17,062 bases of DNA, from NCBI GenBank assembly GCA_002346525.1, contig DDZY01000075.1, positions 1-17,062 on the forward strand, in the 5' to 3' direction. The translations under genes and the position numbers were made by a program. Shown here one piece after another: positions 14,551 to 17,062 of the stretch. The notes under the pieces are model-generated. The model ran no database searches, was not told the origin of the DNA, and saw only the letters and a list, made by a program, of their open reading frames with translations. How positions within the stretch are numbered: the first letter of the stretch is position 1; each line of letters begins with the position of its first letter. The DNA comes from Proteobacteria bacterium UBA2996 (GTDB lineage Bacteria; Pseudomonadota; Gammaproteobacteria; Arenicellales; UBA868).

Positions 14551-14612
14551 CGCATCCAACACGCCACCGCGTGGCCGGAATTCGCATCAGAGAGAAGCCA
14601 TCCTCGTTCTAA

Positions 14613-16700
14613 TCAGGTGTCGCTCTCCACTGCCTTCATGCTCAGCCGGATCCTGCCCTGTTTGTCGACCTCCAGGACTTTGACCTTGACCACATCACCT
14701 TCCGCGAGTTTGTCGCTTACATTGGCAACCCGCTCGTCTGAGATCTGTGAGATGTGCACCAGACCGTCTTTGCCTGGGAGGATGTTCACAAAGGCACCGA
14801 AGTCCATCAAGCGCACCACTTTACCTTCGTAGATCGTACCCGCCTCCACGTCGGCGGTAATCTGCTCGATTCGACGCTTCGCCTCTTCCGCGGCCGACAG
14901 ATCCGACGTCGCGATCTTGATCGTTCCATCGTCCTCGATATCGATGGCCGCTCCGGTGGCTTCAGAGATCGCGCGTATGGTGACCCCGCCTTTGCCGATG
15001 ACATCACGAATCTTGTCAGTCGGAATGGATAGTGTCGTAATTCGCGGCGCATACCGGGACATCTCTTCTCGGGGTGTACTGATGGTTTTCGCCATCTCAG
15101 CGAGGATATGCAATCGGCCCCGTTTGGCCTGACCTAATGCCTGTTCCATAATTTCCGAAGTGATGCCGTCAATCTTGATATCCATCTGCAGAGCCGTGAC
15201 ACCTTCGGCCGTCCCGGCAACCTTAAAGTCCATATCGCCGAGGTGATCTTCATCGCCCAAAATATCCGTCAGGACGGCAAACCGGTCCCCGTCCTTGATC
15301 AGTCCCATCGCAACGCCAGCGACAGGCGCCTTTAACGTGACACCGGCATCCATCAAGGCCAGACTGGTACCGCAGACGGTCGCCATCGAACTGGATCCGT
15401 TGGACTCGGTAATTTCGGATACGGCCCGAATAACATACGGAAACTCTTCGGGACTCGGCAGCACACCGAGAATGGCGCGCTTGGCGAGTCGGCCATGGCC
15501 GATTTCCCTTCTCTTGGGCGACCCAACCCGCCCGGTTTCGCCCACACAAAACGGCGGGAAGTTGTAATGCAGCATGAACGGGTCCCGCCGCTCGCCTTCC
15601 AGGGCATCAATGATCTGCGCGTCCCTTTCTGTCCCGAGCGTACAGGTCACGATCGCCTGCGTCTCTCCGCGGGTAAACAGCGCTGACCCGTGCGTGCGGG
15701 GTAACACGCTGGTCTCAATACTGATGGGCCGAACAGTCTCCAAATCACGGCCATCAATTCGGGGTTCATTCGAGAGAATCCGTCCGCGGACGGTTGCCTT
15801 TTCAATACTTTTGACGGCGCCTTTTATACGATCGGCCAGATCCGCTTCAGAATCCTCCGAAAGCAGTTCGCTGGATGCTTTTTCGCGCACTGCGGCCATG
15901 GCATCCTGGCGTGCGGTTTTGTCCGCGATCTGATAGGCGCTTTCAATATCTGCCGCAACAAGGGCGGAAACCTGCTCCTGGACCGCATCATCCTGTGCTT
16001 GGGCTTCCCACTGCCACTGCTCTACTCCTACTTTGACGGTCAATGAGTCAATGGCCGAGATCGCCGCTTGCGATGCGCTGTGCCCAAACACAACCGCCCC
16101 AAGCATCTGTTCCTCAGTCAGTTCCTGGGCTTCTGACTCCACCATGAGGACGGCACTTTTCGTCCCGGCCACCACCAGATCAAGCGCAGAAACTTCAAGC
16201 TGCGTCGCGCTCGGGTTAAGGACGTACTCTCCGTCGATGAAGCCGACACGCGCAGCGCCGATAGGGCCGTTAAAGGGGACGCCGGAGATGGACAAGGCCG
16301 CCGACGCGCCGACCATAGACACGACGTCAGGATCGATTTCCGGATCCACGGACAGGATAGTCGCGATCACCTGCACTTCATTATTGAAGCCGTCTGGAAA
16401 GAGGGGCCGGATCGGGCGATCAATGAGGCGGCAGGTCAAGATGGCCTTCTCAGAGGGCCGCCCTTCGCGCTTAAAAAAACCGCCGGGAATTCTTCCGGCG
16501 GCGTAGGTTCGTTCTTCGTAATCAACGGTCAGAGGGAAAAAATCCCGGCCGCTCGGCTCTCGTGCGGCCACCACGGTAACCAGGACAACGGTTTCACCCA
16601 TGCTGGCCAATACTGCACCGGATGCCTGTCGGGCAATTTGCCCGGTCTCCAGGCGAAATTCATGTTCGCCGTACTGGAAAGTTTCAACAGTTTTGTTCAA
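14613..16700 (-). CDS. pnp: Polyribonucleotide nucleotidyltransferase (PNPase)
   Basis: PNPase is a phosphorolytic 3'-5' exoribonuclease and a core part of the RNA degradosome. It has 695 residues (E. coli 711). Two RNase PH domains flank an alpha-helical domain: the first ends near 150, and the second (about 315-540) has FPPFCVGETGRVGSPKRREIGHGRLAKR and the catalytic LGDEDHLGDMDFK. A KH domain (about 554-617, with VIGKGG) and an S1 domain (about 622-691) follow. The start is TTG at 16700 with GGAG 8 nt upstream, in frame with the conserved YGEHEFRLETG; E. coli pnp also uses UUG. Only 37 bp separate it from rpsO, so it is probably read from the rpsO promoter. Confidence 0.97.
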   Translation of the reverse strand: MNKTVETFQYGEHEFRLETGQIARQASGAVLASMGETVVLVTVVAAREPSGRDFFPLTVDYEERTYAAGRIPGGFFKREGRPSEKAILTCRLIDRPIRPLFPDGFNNEVQVIATILSVDPEIDPDVVSMVGASAALSISGVPFNGPIGAARVGFIDGEYVLNPSATQLEVSALDLVVAGTKSAVLMVESEAQELTEEQMLGAVVFGHSASQAAISAIDSLTVKVGVEQWQWEAQAQDDAVQEQVSALVAADIESAYQIADKTARQDAMAAVREKASSELLSEDSEADLADRIKGAVKSIEKATVRGRILSNEPRIDGRDLETVRPISIETSVLPRTHGSALFTRGETQAIVTCTLGTERDAQIIDALEGERRDPFMLHYNFPPFCVGETGRVGSPKRREIGHGRLAKRAILGVLPSPEEFPYVIRAVSEITESNGSSSMATVCGTSLALMDAGVTLKAPVAGVAMGLIKDGDRFAVLTDILGDEDHLGDMDFKVAGTAEGVTALQMDIKIDGITSEIMEQALGQAKRGRLHILAEMAKTISTPREEMSRYAPRITTLSIPTDKIRDVIGKGGVTIRAISEATGAAIDIEDDGTIKIATSDLSAAEEAKRRIEQITADVEAGTIYEGKVVRLMDFGAFVNILPGKDGLVHISQISDERVANVSDKLAEGDVVKVKVLEVDKQGRIRLSMKAVESDT

Positions 16701-16737
16701 GCGGATAACTCCGTAGTGATTGAGATGTCGAGCGGGC

Positions 16738-17007
16738 TTAGCGTCTGAGGCCCAAGCGACCGATTAGTGTGCGGTAGCGTTCGGCGTCGCGATCTTTGAG
16801 ATAGTCCAAGAGTTTGCGACGGCGATTCACCATTCGCAGCAAACCCTGGCGCGAATGATGATCATGGATATGCGTTTTGAAGTGGTCAGTCAGATCACTG
16901 ATACGCGCAGTCAACAACGCTACCTGGACTTCCGGGGAGCCGGTATCTCCGGGTCCGGTGGCATACTCACTGACGACCTTGGCTTTGTCTTCGGCCACTA
17001 AGGACAT
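16738..17007 (-). CDS. rpsO: 30S ribosomal protein S15
   Basis: S15 binds 16S rRNA early and nucleates the platform of the small subunit. It has 89 residues, the standard length, with the family signature HIHDHHSRQGLLRMVNRRRKLLDYLK (about 46-71) and the helix GSPEVQVALLTARI. The start is ATG 17007, preceded by GAGAGG 7 nt upstream. The 55 bp from the start to the window edge hold this ribosome binding site and an AT-rich patch; I cannot assign a promoter there. In related bacteria truB lies upstream. It is followed by pnp on the same strand. Confidence 0.97.
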   Translation of the reverse strand: MSLVAEDKAKVVSEYATGPGDTGSPEVQVALLTARISDLTDHFKTHIHDHHSRQGLLRMVNRRRKLLDYLKDRDAERYRTLIGRLGLRR

Positions 17008-17062
17008 AACTAGACCTCTCTTACGATAAATTTCGAATGTGTGGAGCAGGATCGACGCCGGT

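Noticed and set aside
1..17062. CRISPR array, insertion sequence, phage or defence island
   Set aside because: No regular repeats, transposase, integrase or unfamiliar gene cassette is visible; all genes are conserved housekeeping genes.

Overview
The window looks like the chromosome of a non-enteric gammaproteobacterium. The encoded proteins resemble E. coli homologues throughout, base composition is moderately GC-rich (about 57% by eye), and the order orn, queG, nnr, tsaE, amiB, miaA, hfq, hflX, hflK, hflC, yjeT, purA, rnr, rlmB matches the E. coli order. The differences from E. coli are that mutL is absent between amiB and miaA, a tRNA-Leu stands where enterics have nsrR, and the rpsO-pnp pair lies directly upstream of orn. 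There is no sign of phage, insertion sequence, CRISPR or horizontally acquired cargo. This is dense core genome, and I do not see a convincing new multi-gene system.

Layout from left to right. Positions 2-265 (+) hold the 3' end of nth (endonuclease III). Positions 304-2678 (-) hold rnr and rlmB, coupled by an ATGA overlap; rnr lacks the whole N-terminal RNA-binding part. Positions 2751-2912 (+) hold a strong promoter and tRNA-Leu(CAG), opposed to its neighbours. Positions 3038-8479 (-) hold hfq, hflX, hflK, hflC, yjeT and purA. Positions 8717-12909 (-) hold a tightly packed nnrDE-tsaE-amiB-miaA run with spacings from a 4-nt overlap to 4 nt. Positions 12927-14021 (+) hold queG, divergent from nnrDE across only 17 bp. 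Positions 13999-17007 (-) hold rpsO, pnp and orn.

The genes fall into a few linked tasks. RNA turnover is heavily represented: PNPase and RNase R are 3'-5' exonucleases, Orn finishes the oligonucleotides, and Hfq governs sRNA-mRNA pairing. tRNA and rRNA modification covers TsaE (t6A37), MiaA (i6A37), QueG (queuosine 34) and RlmB (23S Gm2251). The other tasks are membrane proteolysis control (HflK/HflC), ribosome rescue (HflX), cell-wall splitting (AmiB), NAD(P)HX repair (NnrDE), purine synthesis (PurA) and base excision repair (Nth).

The points most worth a second look are the CSD-less RNase R, a symmetric TATCATA element placed exactly 5 nt from both ATGs of the divergent nnrDE/queG pair, a hairpin that buries the amiB start codon, the missing mutL, a proline in Hfq at the usual Gln41 position, and an apparent twofold excess of GATC.
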